Source: Acidobacteriaceae bacterium
Lineage (GTDB): Bacteria > Acidobacteriota > Terriglobia > Terriglobales > Acidobacteriaceae
DNA length: 13,723 bases
Reading direction: 5' to 3'
Assembly: GCA_003165455.1 (NCBI GenBank)
Contig: PLUJ01000209.1
Coordinates: 3,847-17,569, forward strand
This document shows, in pieces, positions 13,695 to 13,723 of the stretch. Every line of letters begins with the position of its first letter. Positions within the stretch are counted from its first letter, which is position 1. The translations under genes and the position numbers were made by a program. Under the pieces are notes generated by a model. That model was given only the letters and a program-made list of their open reading frames with translations. It searched no databases and was not told the DNA's origin.

Positions 13695-13723
13695 TTGACG
13701 CGTGACACATTATGTGTCACATT
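13695..13723 (+). promoter_or_regulatory. Promoter-like site with perfect palindromic operator at window edge
   Basis: GTGACACA (13702-13709) and TGTGTCAC (13713-13720) form a perfect 8-bp inverted repeat with a TTA centre. TTGACG (13695-13700) directly precedes it, a good -35 box, and CACATT (13718-13723) is 17 bases further on. A symmetric site between -35 and -10 is the usual position of a repressor operator for a gene that begins beyond the window. Confidence 0.5.

Larger units (their letters stand above)
13400..13723. other. Gene-free region upstream of ruvB with C-rich tract and heptamer repeats
   Basis: No reading frame of note in 324 bases. It contains a C6TC8 tract (13443-13457), an AT-richer section with three exact GACTTAC heptamers (13475, 13515, 13544), a mixed stretch without visible structure (about 13560-13690), and a palindrome at the right edge. 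Composition changes sharply from the neighbouring gene. Confidence 0.6.

Overview
The window looks like a piece of a free-living, diderm bacterial chromosome with moderately high GC. I favour an Acidobacteriota (Terriglobia-like) genome. The reasons are a large outer-membrane barrel protein of the CBM9-like/DUF5916 type, the general sequence flavour of ClpB, RuvB and DusB, and GC-rich palindromic interspersed repeats of a kind I associate with that phylum. The taxonomic call is inference, not a search result.

Layout from left to right. Positions 2-688 (+) hold the C-terminal part of an RlmI-type rRNA cytosine methyltransferase, closed by a clear intrinsic terminator at 869-899. Positions 965-1649 (+) hold a two-gene module: a small nucleotidyltransferase-like protein and a 55-residue basic partner whose start overlaps it. 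Positions 1683-2054 (+) hold a decayed gene for a membrane-anchored coiled-coil protein, readable only by joining four changes of frame. The disaggregase gene clpB fills 2084-4744 (+). A four-helix membrane protein (4781-5206, -) converges on clpB and diverges from a metallo-beta-lactamase-fold hydrolase (5322-6203, +).

The minus-strand block 8952 to 6322 reads as one tightly packed operon: a HEPN-like protein, a PD-(D/E)xK nuclease-like protein whose ribosome-binding site lies inside the HEPN-like gene, dusB (tRNA dihydrouridine synthase) and a small unknown protein. rpmE (9076-9309, -) has its own promoter and probable terminator. A 918-codon outer-membrane protein gene (9490-12246, -) lies downstream of ruvB (12335-13399, -). 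The last 324 bases have no gene but carry a C-rich tract, three GACTTAC heptamers and a perfect palindrome at the right edge.

The two most interesting themes are these. (1) Palindromic repeats sit inside protein-coding genes without breaking the frame: two related copies in dusB, in the same orientation and phase, one in the metallo-hydrolase gene and one over the 3' end of the small unknown gene. They add peptide segments to otherwise conserved enzymes. (2) A HEPN-like gene and a nuclease-like gene overlap and are coupled to a tRNA-modification enzyme, a plausible but unproven toxin or defence arrangement. The housekeeping genes (rlmI-like, clpB, dusB, rpmE, ruvB) form the backbone, and the accessory modules are wedged between them.
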